From positions 400,296 through 464,295 of the forward strand of contig NZ_CH724143.1 in NCBI RefSeq assembly GCF_000153325.1: a stretch of 64,000 bases of DNA, given 5' to 3'. The translations under genes were made by a program, and so were the position numbers. The notes below the pieces were generated by a model. It did not search any database, had not been told where the DNA came from, and worked only from the letters and a program-made list of their open reading frames with translations. The DNA is from Photobacterium sp. SKA34 (GTDB taxonomy: Bacteria > Pseudomonadota > Gammaproteobacteria > Enterobacterales > Vibrionaceae). Below are positions 47,319 to 57,189 of the stretch, one piece after another (position 1 is the stretch's first letter; the number at the start of each line of letters is the position of its first letter).

Positions 47319-49223
47319 ATGATCACTTCCTTGATCAACGAAAGCTTAATTAACCTTAATCTTAAGGCGAAAACCAAAGATAACGTGTTTAATGAAATGG
47401 CTGAAATATTAGCAGCGCAAGGGCGCGTGGCTGATAAAGCTCAATTCATTGCTGATGTAAAAGCACGTGAAGAATTAGGCAATACAGGATTTGAAGAAGG
47501 GATCGCTATCCCTCATGCCAAAAGTGCAGCCGTTGCACAACCTGCTGTAGCGATTGGTGTTAGCCGTACAGGTATTGAATACGGCGCAGAAGATGGTAAA
47601 CCATCACAATTGTTTTTCATGATCGCATCACCTGATAACGGCGATAATCATCATATTGAAGTATTAGCTGAACTCTCATCAAAGTTGATTGAAGATGGTT
47701 TTGTTGAGAAGTTCTTAGCCGCTAAGACTGAAAAAGAAGCCTTAGCTTTATTACTTGAAGAAAAAGAGCAAGCCGTCACGCAAGCACAAACGAAAGGTTT
47801 GATCATTGGTGTGACAGGTTGTCCTGCCGGGATTGCTCATACTTACCTTGCCGCAGAGGCATTGGAAAAAGCAGGTGCTGAGCTTGGCTATGAAGTAAAA
47901 GTAGAAACCAATGGCTCAATTGGTGTCAAGAACTCCCCAACAGCTGAAGAAATTGCTCGTGCAGAAGCGATTGTGGTTAGCTGTGATAAGCAAGTAGACA
48001 TGGCTCGCTTTGCTGGTAAAAAACTGATTAAAACCGGTGTAAAAGCACCAATTAAAGATGCAAAAGGCTTAATTCAACAAGCGTTAGTGGCGAAAGCTTA
48101 TGAAGCTGATGGTGATGACACTTCTGACTCTAGCGAAAGCAAAGTCGCGCAAACCCGTTCAAACTTATATCGCTATTTGATGAACGGTGTATCCCATATG
48201 ATCCCATTTGTGGTAACAGGTGGATTGTTAATCGCATTGTCACTGGCCATTGGTGGTCAACCCACTGATTCTGGTATGCAAATTCCAGCGGGTAGTTTAT
48301 GGCAAAAAGTGCTCGACGTTGGTGTTGTTGCATTTACCTTAATGATCCCAATTCTTGCGGGTTACATTGCTTTTGCGATTGGTGATCGTCCTGCATTAGC
48401 ACCGGGTTTCATTGGCGGTTGGATTGCTAATAACGGTTCATTTTATGACGCAAGTGCGGGTACTGGCTTTATTGGTGCCATTGTTGCAGGCTTGCTGGTG
48501 GGTTACTTCGTTCGTTGGGTTGCAACACGTAATTACCATAAGATGGTGCAGCCATTAGTGCCGATTCTTATTGCGCCAATTACTGGCACCTTGTTTATTG
48601 CTAGTTTATTTATCTTCGTTATTGGTGCGCCAATCGCTGGATTGATGGATAGCATGAATAGCATGCTTACTGAAATGAGCACAGGTAACGTAGTATTACT
48701 TGGTATTGTACTGGGTGGTATGGCTGGCTTTGATATGGGCGGTCCTTTTAACAAAGTCGCGTTCTTGTTCTCTGTCGGTATGATTGCCAATGGCCAAACG
48801 CAATTCATGGGTGCTATGGCATGTGCAATTCCAGTCGCTCCTTTAGGCATGGGCTTAGCAACAGTACTTGGTCGTAAGTTAAATATCTTTGAGCAATCAG
48901 AAGTTGAAGCAGGTAAAGCGGCGGGTGCAATGGGCTTAGTAGGTATCTCTGAAGGTGCAATTCCATTTGCTGCGCAAGATCCATTGTCTGTGATTCCAGC
49001 AAACGTCTTAGGTAGTATGGTTGCTGCAGTGATGGCGTTCTCTTTTGGTATTACTAACAGTGTGGCACACGGTGGTCCAGTGGTGGCATTACTGGGTACG
49101 ATGAACAAACCTGCGCTTGCAATACTATGTATGGCATCTGGTATGGTTGTTACTGCTCTTGTTGCGGTAACACTCAAGAAAGTACGTAAAGCTAAGGCTG
49201 AACGAGCGTTAGCAACCGCTTAA
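47319..49223 (+). CDS. PTS fructose/mannose-type EIIABC transporter
   Basis: 634 residues with domains in the order EIIA (1-150, phospho-His H66 in GIAIPHAKS), EIIB (160-260, phospho-Cys C168 in GVTGCPAGIAHTY) and EIIC (about 285-625, some nine to ten spans with GGFDMGGPFNK-type and SEGAIPFAAQDP motifs). Such self-contained EIIABC proteins accept phosphate from HPr or FPr. Because manA and an AraC regulator are next to it, as in V. cholerae, mannose is the likelier substrate than fructose; a ribosome site GGGGATAG precedes the ATG. Confidence 0.92.
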   Translation: MITSLINESLINLNLKAKTKDNVFNEMAEILAAQGRVADKAQFIADVKAREELGNTGFEEGIAIPHAKSAAVAQPAVAIGVSRTGIEYGAEDGKPSQLFFMIASPDNGDNHHIEVLAELSSKLIEDGFVEKFLAAKTEKEALALLLEEKEQAVTQAQTKGLIIGVTGCPAGIAHTYLAAEALEKAGAELGYEVKVETNGSIGVKNSPTAEEIARAEAIVVSCDKQVDMARFAGKKLIKTGVKAPIKDAKGLIQQALVAKAYEADGDDTSDSSESKVAQTRSNLYRYLMNGVSHMIPFVVTGGLLIALSLAIGGQPTDSGMQIPAGSLWQKVLDVGVVAFTLMIPILAGYIAFAIGDRPALAPGFIGGWIANNGSFYDASAGTGFIGAIVAGLLVGYFVRWVATRNYHKMVQPLVPILIAPITGTLFIASLFIFVIGAPIAGLMDSMNSMLTEMSTGNVVLLGIVLGGMAGFDMGGPFNKVAFLFSVGMIANGQTQFMGAMACAIPVAPLGMGLATVLGRKLNIFEQSEVEAGKAAGAMGLVGISEGAIPFAAQDPLSVIPANVLGSMVAAVMAFSFGITNSVAHGGPVVALLGTMNKPALAILCMASGMVVTALVAVTLKKVRKAKAERALATA

Positions 49224-49245
49224 TTACTAATATAAAGAGCTAAAT

Positions 49246-49279
49246 AAAAGCGATGGGTAAAAGCCTGTCGCTTTTTTGT
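49246..49279 (+). terminator. Terminator after EIIABC
   Basis: Stem AAAAGCGA/TCGCTTTT with a 14-base loop, then TTTGTTTC. Confidence 0.8.
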
Positions 49280-49405
49280 TTCTGAAAAACTGGACTGGCG
49301 GTAATTTGCACACTTGTTCTTGCAATCTATCGGACAACTTTGCACTATGTCAGTATTAGTAAAATTAAAAATGCATGTAAGCATAGAGATATCACAGAGG
49401 AAGTA

Positions 49406-50491
49406 ATGGCAGGAAATACGATTGGACAACTATTTCGCGTCACCACATTTGGCGAAAGCCATGGCTTGGCGCTGGGCTGTATTATAGATGGCTGCCCACC
49501 GGGACTCGCATTAACTGAAGCTGATATGCAGCATGATTTGGATCGCCGTCGCCCGGGAACATCAAAATATACTACGCAACGTCGCGAACCTGATGAAGTG
49601 AAAATTCTATCTGGCGTATTTGAAGGTGTAACAACGGGCACATCTATCGGTTTATTGATTGAAAATACCGATCAACGCTCTAAAGATTACTCAAATATTC
49701 AAGACTTATTTCGTCCAGGACATGCCGATTACACCTACCATCAAAAATATGGGGTACGTGATTACCGTGGTGGTGGTCGCTCATCTGCTCGTGAGACGGC
49801 AATGCGTGTTGCTGCTGGCTCTGTGGCAAAGAAATACCTAAAGCAAGTACATGGTATTGAAGTGCGCGCTTACCTATCACAAATGGGCGATGTAAAAATC
49901 GATAAGGTCGATTGGGATCAAATCGAACAGAATGCATTCTTCTGCCCAGACGTTGATAAAGTTGAAGCTTACGATGAACTGATCCGTAAGTTGAAAAAAG
50001 AAGGCGACTCAATCGGTGCGAAAATTACCGTGGTTGCTCAAAATGTCCCTGTTGGTTTAGGTGAACCCGTTTTTGATCGCTTGGATGCCGATATTGCGCA
50101 CTCTTTAATGAGTATTAATGCGGTAAAAGGTGTGGAAGTTGGTGACGGCTTTGATGTGGTTGAACAACGTGGAAGCGAACACCGTGATGCGATGACACCG
50201 GAAGGATTTAAAACTAATCATGCTGGGGGCATTTTAGGTGGTATTTCATCTGGTCAAGATGTTGTGGCACATATTGCCCTTAAGCCAACATCAAGCATTA
50301 CGGTTCCGGGTGAAACCATTACTAAGCAGGGTAAATCAGCGGAAGTTGTGACGAAAGGTCGCCACGATCCATGTGTTGGCATTCGTGCGGTACCTATTGC
50401 TGAAGCCATGTTAGCGATTACTTTAATGGATCATCTATTACGTCATCGCGGTCAAAACGCAGATGTTGTTACTGATACACCGAGGATTTAA
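49406..50491 (+). CDS. aroC: Chorismate synthase AroC
   Basis: Last shikimate-pathway enzyme, converting EPSP to chorismate with reduced FMN. 361 residues, with the three signatures [34 protein letters not shown] and [18 protein letters not shown]. The ATG at 49406 with AGAGGAA upstream is the start; an in-frame ATG at 49340 is not supported. Monocistronic between two terminators. Confidence 0.98.
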   Translation: MAGNTIGQLFRVTTFGESHGLALGCIIDGCPPGLALTEADMQHDLDRRRPGTSKYTTQRREPDEVKILSGVFEGVTTGTSIGLLIENTDQRSKDYSNIQDLFRPGHADYTYHQKYGVRDYRGGGRSSARETAMRVAAGSVAKKYLKQVHGIEVRAYLSQMGDVKIDKVDWDQIEQNAFFCPDVDKVEAYDELIRKLKKEGDSIGAKITVVAQNVPVGLGEPVFDRLDADIAHSLMSINAVKGVEVGDGFDVVEQRGSEHRDAMTPEGFKTNHAGGILGGISSGQDVVAHIALKPTSSITVPGETITKQGKSAEVVTKGRHDPCVGIRAVPIAEAMLAITLMDHLLRHRGQNADVVTDTPRI

Positions 50492-50510
50492 TTTATATAA
50501 AACTGATATA

Positions 50511-50550
50511 TAAAAAAGCCACGCCTTGATGTATTCAGCGTGGCTTTGTC
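50511..50550. terminator. Terminator aroC / yicG
   Basis: Stem AAAGCCACGC/GCGTGGCTTT with a 13-base loop, T-rich on plus and with an A/T-rich flank on minus, between convergent genes. Confidence 0.88.
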
Positions 50551-50575
50551 TTATCTGGGAATAATATGGTGAATA

Positions 50576-51196
50576 TTAATGAAAGGATTCTTCTTTAAAC
50601 TCAAACACAGGTAAGCTCCAGCTAAAGTACACTGCAGCCATGCGTAGGCTAAAACCTGTAATCAAGGTACATAGTGTGGTGATATCTGGGTGTACACCTA
50701 TATAAGACATGACGTAATACATGATGCCAGCAATGAATGCGACTGATGCATAAAGCTCTTTATGCAGCACCATAGGTTTACGACGAGTGATCATATCACG
50801 TAGCAAACCACCAAATACGCCTGTCACAACAGCCGCAACGACACAAATTATTGGAGAAAGCCCCATTGTCATCGCGACTTGACATCCAATAATACTAAAT
50901 ACGATTAAGCCGATAGCATCGAGCAAGATAAACACTTTATGAAAACGTACAACCCAACGGGCAAAGTAGGTAGTTAAGATCCCTGCAACGCAAGTGACCA
51001 CTAAGTATTGTGGGTGTGCAACCCAGCCTAAAGGGTAGTGACCGAGTAATATGTCACGAACTGTCCCTCCACCAATTGCAGTAGCACTTGCAACTAGCAT
51101 TACTCCAAACCAATCCATGTGGCGTTTACCTGCAGCTAGTGCACCGGTCATCGCTTCTGCCGTAATGCCAATAATGTATAAAACTGAAAGCAGCAT
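50576..51196 (-). CDS. yicG: TRIC/UPF0126 family membrane protein YicG
   Basis: 206-residue inner-membrane protein with seven predicted spans arranged as two repeats, each with the glycine motif GGxxRD (AIGGGTVRDILLGHYPLGW and GVFGGLLRDMITRRKPMVL). Family members are prokaryotic trimeric intracellular cation channels; E. coli YicG has also been linked to glycine transport. The start is the internal ATG that matches the E. coli N-terminus; 17 further codons upstream are in frame. Confidence 0.9.
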   Translation of the reverse strand: MLLSVLYIIGITAEAMTGALAAGKRHMDWFGVMLVASATAIGGGTVRDILLGHYPLGWVAHPQYLVVTCVAGILTTYFARWVVRFHKVFILLDAIGLIVFSIIGCQVAMTMGLSPIICVVAAVVTGVFGGLLRDMITRRKPMVLHKELYASVAFIAGIMYYVMSYIGVHPDITTLCTLITGFSLRMAAVYFSWSLPVFEFKEESFH

Positions 51197-51512
51197 GGTA
51201 ATAATCGTCCTAAAAGAAATTGGGCTGATTGTATTTGTGATAGTCATCTACTTCTAATGAAAAGAAAATATTTATACATGAATTTAATTAATCCTATATT
51301 GATAACTTAGTATTTAGGTTTATTATTCTTCAAGTGGCGTATACAGTCTTTTATTAAAGTAGTTGGCTGAAAAGCAATCAAAAATTGCTGTGTTATTTAT
51401 AAAATGACAAGAATATGACGTTTGTCATAGTCTGTAATCTTAAGAATATTCGCACTTAGATTCACTGCATTGTATAATCGATAAGTTATGTATTTTAGAA
51501 GTTACCATTAGT

Positions 51513-52070
51513 ATGAGACATGATTACAACGACTTAATCTTCATTTTTAATGGGTTATTTTTAGAAAGCCTCAATACAGAGTTACTTCTAGGCGGTGAAG
51601 AGCCAATTTATCAGCCTGCTTCTAGTGAGCGACAGCATAATCAGATAATTTTTGCCCGTGGCTATTTTGCCTCGGCAATGCATGAGTTAGCACACTGGTG
51701 TATTGCAGGTGTAGAAAGACGAAAATTAGAAGATTATGGTTATTGGTATGAACCTGATGGACGTTCAGAGGCAGTTCAAGCAGCGTTCGAGAAAGTAGAG
51801 ATTAAACCACAGGCCATAGAGTGGATTTTATCAGCAAGTTGCGGGTTTAAATTCCAAGTAAGTTGTGACAATTTGAGTGGTGACTGTGAGCCTGATAGGG
51901 TAGCGTTCACGTTAAAAGTACGTGAGCAAGCACTAACCTATTTAGAGTGCGGAATTTCAGGGCAAGCAAAAATGTTATCTGATGCTTTTCGAGCTTTTTA
52001 TGATATCAAACAGTTAACAGAACAGGATTTCATACAACCCTCTCGATATAACGAAATGTGTTGTGTATAG
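51513..52070 (+). CDS. epmC: Elongation factor P hydroxylase EpmC
   Basis: Hydroxylates the beta-lysylated lysine of translation factor EF-P. 185 residues (E. coli YfcM 182) with the metal-binding motif HELAHWCIAG, the GYWYEPDGR block and CDNLSGDCEPDRVAF. Starts a run epmC-yfcL-wzz with 8- and 22-base gaps, the first two as in E. coli. Confidence 0.96.
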   Translation: MRHDYNDLIFIFNGLFLESLNTELLLGGEEPIYQPASSERQHNQIIFARGYFASAMHELAHWCIAGVERRKLEDYGYWYEPDGRSEAVQAAFEKVEIKPQAIEWILSASCGFKFQVSCDNLSGDCEPDRVAFTLKVREQALTYLECGISGQAKMLSDAFRAFYDIKQLTEQDFIQPSRYNEMCCV

Positions 52071-52078
52071 GATAAGAA

Positions 52079-52339
52079 ATGATAATTCAAGAATACGAAG
52101 AGAAGCTATTATTGCTTATCGACGATGGAATAGACACAGCAACAGATGATGAGTTGTTTGCTGGTGGTTATTTACGTGGGCATATTTCATTAGCGGCAGC
52201 TGATTGTGAGTCTGAAAATGAATCACTACTATCATTAATGAAGGATAAAGTAGAACAAAGCATTGCTGATGCAAAAAGTGAGCTTTCTCCTTCTGATTAT
52301 GTTCTTGTATGCCAAATGTGGCAAAAGATTTCGGCTTAG
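52079..52339 (+). CDS. yfcL: YfcL family protein
   Basis: 86-residue acidic helical protein matching E. coli YfcL (92) through the ATDDELFAGGYLRGHISLA block and the C-terminal LSPSDYVLVCQMWQ. No catalytic motif; function unknown. It is translated from an AGGATAAGAA leader eight bases after epmC. Confidence 0.93.
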   Translation: MIIQEYEEKLLLLIDDGIDTATDDELFAGGYLRGHISLAAADCESENESLLSLMKDKVEQSIADAKSELSPSDYVLVCQMWQKISA

Positions 52340-52361
52340 TTTTTAGGTTTGTGGAAAAATA

Positions 52362-53417
52362 ATGAGTAATATTCAAGCTGTAAATAACTCATCAAATGAT
52401 GAAATTGATTTAGCTGAGTTAGTCAAAACACTTTGGCAAGGTAAGGTGACAATTGCTTTATGTTCAATTGTTTTCACTGTCTGTGCAATTGTTTATGCAC
52501 TGACTGCTCAGCAGTGGTGGACTTCAGATGCTACTGTAACCAGAGGGCAGTACAAGGATACAGCTAACATTCGTAGTCAAGTGACGAACCTATACTCTGT
52601 AATTGATGTTTCAAAAGTCAATAATATTTTTGAAAGTGGTCGTCTACTGAACGAATTCATAACAGAATTTAATGCATTCGATAACAAAAAAGCATTTTTA
52701 GAGCAAAATTCTATCATTGAACAATATGCAAAAGATGATGGTGTTAATAAGGAAGATAAAGGCAAATTTATTGCTTTTTGGGCGAAAAAAATTGACGCCT
52801 CTCTGAACGATGAAAAAAAACGACCAAATGTTTACAAGTTGAGCTTTGAAGCTAGAAGTTCTGAAGCAGCACATGATTTACTCAAAGCATATTCCTCATT
52901 TATAACAGATCAAGTTCGCGATGAAGCTTTCTCTGTTATCGCATCAAAAATTGCACACAATAAGCAAATTTTGTTAGCTTCAAAAGAGTCTTTAGAGTTG
53001 AAAGCGAAAGAAAAACAGAAAGCGCTTTTATTGAAAACTAATTATGCTCTAGATATTGCTCGTTCTGCGAAGGTTAATAAGCCGTTGGCAGACGTAAATT
53101 TAACGGGTGTATTTCCTATACAACTTGGTACTGAAGGGTTAAAAGAACAAAGTAACATATTAAAATCAATGAAAGATCTTAGTTTCTTTGAGCCAAGTTT
53201 AACCCAAATTAAGATTAAGTTAGGGCTACTATCAAAAATTTACTTAGACAAAGATACAGCAATGAAAAGCGTGCGTTATCTAAAAGATATTGATTACCCA
53301 ATCAGTCGTGATAAACCAAAGCGTTCACTCATTGCTGTACTAGGTTTCTTACTTGGTATGATGCTTGGTGTTGCAATTGTTTTATTAAAGAGCGCGTTTA
53401 ATAAAAACGCTAAATAA
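52362..53417 (+). CDS. wzz: Wzz-type polysaccharide chain-length determinant
   Basis: 351-residue polysaccharide co-polymerase, class 1. N-terminal span at about 29-48 (VTIALCSIVFTVCAIVYALTA), a long periplasmic helical region, and a C-terminal span at about 323-343 (LIAVLGFLLGMMLGVAIVLL) preceded by a proline-containing SRDKPKRS. Sets the length of O-antigen or a related glycan. It follows yfcL rather than lying in a glycan cluster. Confidence 0.88.
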   Translation: MSNIQAVNNSSNDEIDLAELVKTLWQGKVTIALCSIVFTVCAIVYALTAQQWWTSDATVTRGQYKDTANIRSQVTNLYSVIDVSKVNNIFESGRLLNEFITEFNAFDNKKAFLEQNSIIEQYAKDDGVNKEDKGKFIAFWAKKIDASLNDEKKRPNVYKLSFEARSSEAAHDLLKAYSSFITDQVRDEAFSVIASKIAHNKQILLASKESLELKAKEKQKALLLKTNYALDIARSAKVNKPLADVNLTGVFPIQLGTEGLKEQSNILKSMKDLSFFEPSLTQIKIKLGLLSKIYLDKDTAMKSVRYLKDIDYPISRDKPKRSLIAVLGFLLGMMLGVAIVLLKSAFNKNAK

Positions 53418-53453
53418 GATAATTTAACGCAGAAGAAAGTTAGAACATAAATG

Positions 53454-53488
53454 AAAGGCTAAGTACTATATTACTTAGCCTTTTTGTT
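53454..53488 (+). terminator. Terminator after wzz
   Basis: Stem AAAGGCTAAGT/ACTTAGCCTTT, then TTGTTTA. Confidence 0.88.
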
Positions 53489-53516
53489 TATTGAATAAAA
53501 TTAAACGGAGTTAACC

Positions 53517-53957
53517 ATGTTCAACAAAATCCTCGTGGTATGTGTCGGCAACATTTGTCGCTCTCCTTCGGGTGAACGTATATTGCATAAAAAGTTACCG
53601 GCCAAACACATCGCTTCTGCAGGTATTGCAACCCAAAAAAGCGGGTTAGTTGGTAAGGGGGCTGATGCGATGGCATGTGAGGTGATGGGGAAATATGGTG
53701 TTGATTTATCTGATCATAAAGCGAAGCAACTAACGCCTGAGTTATGTCATGAATATGATCTGATTTTAGTGATGGAAAAGGGGCACATTGAAGCTGTGAC
53801 CAATATTGCGCCTGAAGCTCGAGGTAAAACCATGCTGTTTGGACAATGGATTGGTCAACGTGACATTCCAGATCCATACCGTCAAAGTCGTGAAGCGTTT
53901 GAGCATTCATTAATGTTAGTAGAGCAAGCCTCACAAGCGTGGTCGGCTAAACTTTAA
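53517..53957 (+). CDS. wzb: Low-molecular-weight protein-tyrosine phosphatase Wzb
   Basis: Removes phosphate from the tyrosine-rich tail of the Wzc kinase during capsule or colanic-type polysaccharide export. 146 residues (E. coli Wzb 147), with the P-loop VCVGNICRSPSGE (nucleophile C9) and the general-acid region IPDPYRQS. Good ribosome site. No wza or wzc gene is nearby. Confidence 0.92.
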   Translation: MFNKILVVCVGNICRSPSGERILHKKLPAKHIASAGIATQKSGLVGKGADAMACEVMGKYGVDLSDHKAKQLTPELCHEYDLILVMEKGHIEAVTNIAPEARGKTMLFGQWIGQRDIPDPYRQSREAFEHSLMLVEQASQAWSAKL

Positions 53958-54134
53958 TTTTTCGTTTATAAATATGGTTTACTTGCTTACTGAGTAATAC
54001 GTTACTTATGTGTTACATAGCTGTTTTTCGTTGATTTCGTGAGCCGGCTCTGATTCTAGTTGTTAATATTTCTATCATGGTAATAGCTCTGTCATTATCA
54101 AAAATTGGACGAAATATAAACACAAGGAATGTTC

Positions 54135-55508
54135 GTGGATATTATTCACCATGGAGCCAAAACTGGCGTAACAGGCTCTTGTCATGAGTTAGTTATTGGT
54201 AATAGCAGCCTATTAGTTGATTGTGGTCTTTTTCAGGGCGCTGAAAATAAGAATAATAAGTTTGATATTGAATTCGATGTTAAACGTATTGAAGCGCTCT
54301 TGATCACTCATAGCCATATTGACCATATTGGTCGTATTCCATGGTTACTTGCCGCTGGTTTTACCGGTCCAATTTATGCGACAGAAGCAACGGCAGCATT
54401 ATTGCCGTTAATGCTTGAAGATGGTTTAAAAATCCAATTAGGATTTAACTCTCAGCAATGTAAGCAATTTATACAACTGATTCAGCAAAAAATACGTCCT
54501 GTCCCTTATGATTGTTGGGCGAAAGTCGTTTTATTAAATGGAGACAGCGTCTCTGTTCGCTTTCGTCAAGCTGGTCATATCTTAGGCTCTGCCTATATAG
54601 AAGTAGAACTTCCTGACCAAAATATTGCCGTATTTAGTGGCGATCTTGGTCCTTGTAATACGCCGTTATTAACTGATCCTGTATCCCCTGAAAAAGCAGA
54701 TTTGCTTGTGATTGAAAGTACTTATGGCGATAAAGCCCTACATGATACTCAGCAACGTGAAGTTCATTTGCGGAAAATTATAGAACATTCATTACAAGAT
54801 GGTGGAGCGATCTTAATTCCTGCTTTCAGTGTGGGTCGAACACAAGAGCTATTGTTTGATATCGAGAATATATTAGCAGATGTATTAACAGGTTCGAGTC
54901 ATGATAATACTTATCGATGCTGGAAATCGTTACCCGTAATCTTAGATTCACCGTTAGCCTTGAAAGTGACAGAGCAATATCGCCATTTTCAAGAGTTATG
55001 GTCAAAAGAAGCAAAAGATAGTCGTTATATGGGGCGTCATCCTCTTTCTTTTGAGCAATGCGTGACAATAGAAAAACATCAAGATCATATCGAGTTAGTT
55101 AATCGCTTAAAGCATTCAGGGGAGCCTGCAATAATCGTCGCGGCTAGTGGGATGTGTGCAGGTGGGCGTATCGTTAATTATTTAGAAGCGTTATTGCCAG
55201 ACTCCAGAACTGATGTCATTTTTGCTGGATATCAAGCAGAAGGAACACTGGGGCGCGAGTTATGTCATGGCGATAAACAAGTTGAAATACATGACCAAGT
55301 TATAGATGTTAACGCCAGTATCTATCAAATGTCTGGCTATTCAGCTCATGCGGCACAAGACGATTTAGTCCGATTTGTTGCTGGGATTAATGATGGTCCC
55401 TCTGTGATCCGTGTTGTTCATGGTGATGTTATTGCGCAAACACAACTGGCAAACTGCTTACAAGAGTGTAAGCCTGAAGCTCATATCATTATTGCTGCTA
55501 ATGAATAG
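54135..55508 (+). CDS. Metallo-beta-lactamase/beta-CASP family ribonuclease-like protein
   Basis: About 457 residues. Metallo-beta-lactamase core with the metal ligands THSHIDHIGR and FSGDLG, then a beta-CASP domain (PAFSVGRTQELL, VAASGMCAGGRIVNYLE, SGYSAHAAQDDLVRF), and the Zn-dependent RNA-specificity motif near the end. This is the YSH1/CPSF-type architecture of RNA-processing nucleases; the target is unknown. AAGGA directly abuts an ATG at 54129, so the GTG at 54135, six bases from it, is the more likely start and gives the usual family N-terminus. Confidence 0.87.
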   Translation: MDIIHHGAKTGVTGSCHELVIGNSSLLVDCGLFQGAENKNNKFDIEFDVKRIEALLITHSHIDHIGRIPWLLAAGFTGPIYATEATAALLPLMLEDGLKIQLGFNSQQCKQFIQLIQQKIRPVPYDCWAKVVLLNGDSVSVRFRQAGHILGSAYIEVELPDQNIAVFSGDLGPCNTPLLTDPVSPEKADLLVIESTYGDKALHDTQQREVHLRKIIEHSLQDGGAILIPAFSVGRTQELLFDIENILADVLTGSSHDNTYRCWKSLPVILDSPLALKVTEQYRHFQELWSKEAKDSRYMGRHPLSFEQCVTIEKHQDHIELVNRLKHSGEPAIIVAASGMCAGGRIVNYLEALLPDSRTDVIFAGYQAEGTLGRELCHGDKQVEIHDQVIDVNASIYQMSGYSAHAAQDDLVRFVAGINDGPSVIRVVHGDVIAQTQLANCLQECKPEAHIIIAANE

Positions 55509-55818
55509 CAATATAATTAAATAGAGTTTCTAATGTCTTTTTTGAGAGTGATTACGCTGTTTGCTCTCAATACAATAATGTGCATCGAGTAACATAATAT
55601 TAATGGTTTTAATTTCATTTCAATTATAAATAAGAGCTGAATCTGAAAAATATCTAAAATTTAGTCTTTACGCTTTTTATTTATCACTTCTTATCAATAT
55701 TCAAACTAAGGTAGTCATCACCCTATATTTGGCTCATTGTTATCTTAGCTGTTGTTCTTATTTTTATTGTGAAGCTAGAAGCATTAGCCGCTAGTTACAA
55801 TGATAAATAAGGACACTC
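55509..55818. other. Gene-free stretch before the chitinase
   Basis: 310 AT-rich bases; no hairpin terminator, open frame or recognisable operator was found. Confidence 0.45.
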
Positions 55819-57117
55819 ATGAAAGCTATTTTACCTCTTATGATAGTCGCTCTATTAAGCTCTTCAGCAATTGCTGCTGATTCTCCTGTTGTTGCGGGTT
55901 ACTTTGCCGACTGGCAATACAATAATGAAGCTAATCCTTACACTGTTAAAGATATTCCTGCAGATAAACTTACTCATGTTATTTATGCTTTTTTAAGCAT
56001 GTGTGGTCCACATCAAGGCGCGATTGATGCGGTTCAGAAACAAATTAAAGAGGCATGTGAAGGTAAAGCACCGTTTAGTGCAGTGATTGTTGATCAAGTA
56101 TCTGCATTGCAGAAAGACTTTGGGCCGACGAAAGCTAAGGTTGCTTATAAAGGACATTTTGCTCAGCTTAAAGATTTAAAAAATGAAAAGCCGGAACTTA
56201 AAATATTGCCTTCTTTTGGTGGTTGGACAATGTCTGAACCTTTCCATGCAATGGCGAAAGATAAAGAGTCGATTGAACACTTTTCCAAATCAGCCGTAGA
56301 ACTGATTGCTGAGTATGACTTTTTCGATGGTATTGATTTAGATTGGGAATACCCAGGTGGTGGCGGTTTAACAACGTCTCCTTGGAATCCTGATACTAAA
56401 CTATCGGATGAGCAGAAAGCATCAGAAAAAGAAGCGTATACTCATTTAGTGAAAACACTACATGCTGAGTTAGACAACTTAGAGAAGAAAACCGGGCGTC
56501 AATATGAGCTTTCTACTGCTGTTGGTGTAGGAAGTAAAGCTGAGTCGATTGATTGGGTTGCTGTTGCACCGCACTTAACCAATATGTTTGCGATGACTTA
56601 TGATTATTTAGGTGGCTGGGGGATACAAACAGGGCATTTAACGAATCTTCATGCTACGGATAATGGTTGGTGGGGAATGGGCACCGATGTCTTTGTGAAT
56701 AAAATGATTTCTCTTGGTATCCCTGCCGATAAATTAGTCGTTGGTGCGGCGTTTTATGGTAGAGGCTGGGAAGGAACCAAAGGATTCGATGGCAAGGCTA
56801 TTCCGAAAGAGCTTTCTTCTACGCAAGGTGCAAGTTTTGGTACGTCAGCACAAGAGCCTGGTTACTTTATGTATTGGGATTTAAAACGTAACTATACAAA
56901 AGCACAAGGCTATATCTCTGGCTATGATGAGAAAGCTGAGGCGCCTTACTTGTGGAATGAAGAGAAACAAGTTTTTATTAGTTATGATGATTCACACTCG
57001 GTAAAAGCCAAAGCTGATTGGGTAAAGAAAAACAAGCTTGCAGGTCTTTTTGTATGGGATTTATCTGGCGATGAAAATAATGAATTAATGAATGTTATGT
57101 CGGCAGAATTGAAGTAA
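55819..57117 (+). CDS. Secreted GH18 chitinase
   Basis: 432 residues. Sec signal peptide cleaved about after residue 20 (SSAIAA), then one GH18 barrel with SFGGW (132-136) and the catalytic DxxDxDxE motif at D170-D173-D175-E177, GAAFYGRGWEG, and a late Trp LFVWDLSGD. No chitin-binding or fibronectin domain is present. The catalytic domain resembles Serratia ChiA-type enzymes with their insertion domain. Degrades chitin outside the cytoplasm; monocistronic. Confidence 0.94.
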   Translation: MKAILPLMIVALLSSSAIAADSPVVAGYFADWQYNNEANPYTVKDIPADKLTHVIYAFLSMCGPHQGAIDAVQKQIKEACEGKAPFSAVIVDQVSALQKDFGPTKAKVAYKGHFAQLKDLKNEKPELKILPSFGGWTMSEPFHAMAKDKESIEHFSKSAVELIAEYDFFDGIDLDWEYPGGGGLTTSPWNPDTKLSDEQKASEKEAYTHLVKTLHAELDNLEKKTGRQYELSTAVGVGSKAESIDWVAVAPHLTNMFAMTYDYLGGWGIQTGHLTNLHATDNGWWGMGTDVFVNKMISLGIPADKLVVGAAFYGRGWEGTKGFDGKAIPKELSSTQGASFGTSAQEPGYFMYWDLKRNYTKAQGYISGYDEKAEAPYLWNEEKQVFISYDDSHSVKAKADWVKKNKLAGLFVWDLSGDENNELMNVMSAELK

Positions 57118-57129
57118 CGGTACAACAAA

Positions 57130-57187
57130 GAAAACGCAATAAATTATCCGCCAGTAATCAGAGGATAGTCATTGCGCTTTTTTATTA
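57130..57187. terminator. Bidirectional terminator chitinase / mnmC
   Basis: Arms AACGCAAT and ATTGCGCTT with an inner TATCC/GGATA pair, followed by TTTTTTATT on plus and preceded by an A-rich flank serving minus. Confidence 0.8.
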
Positions 57188-57189
57188 AT

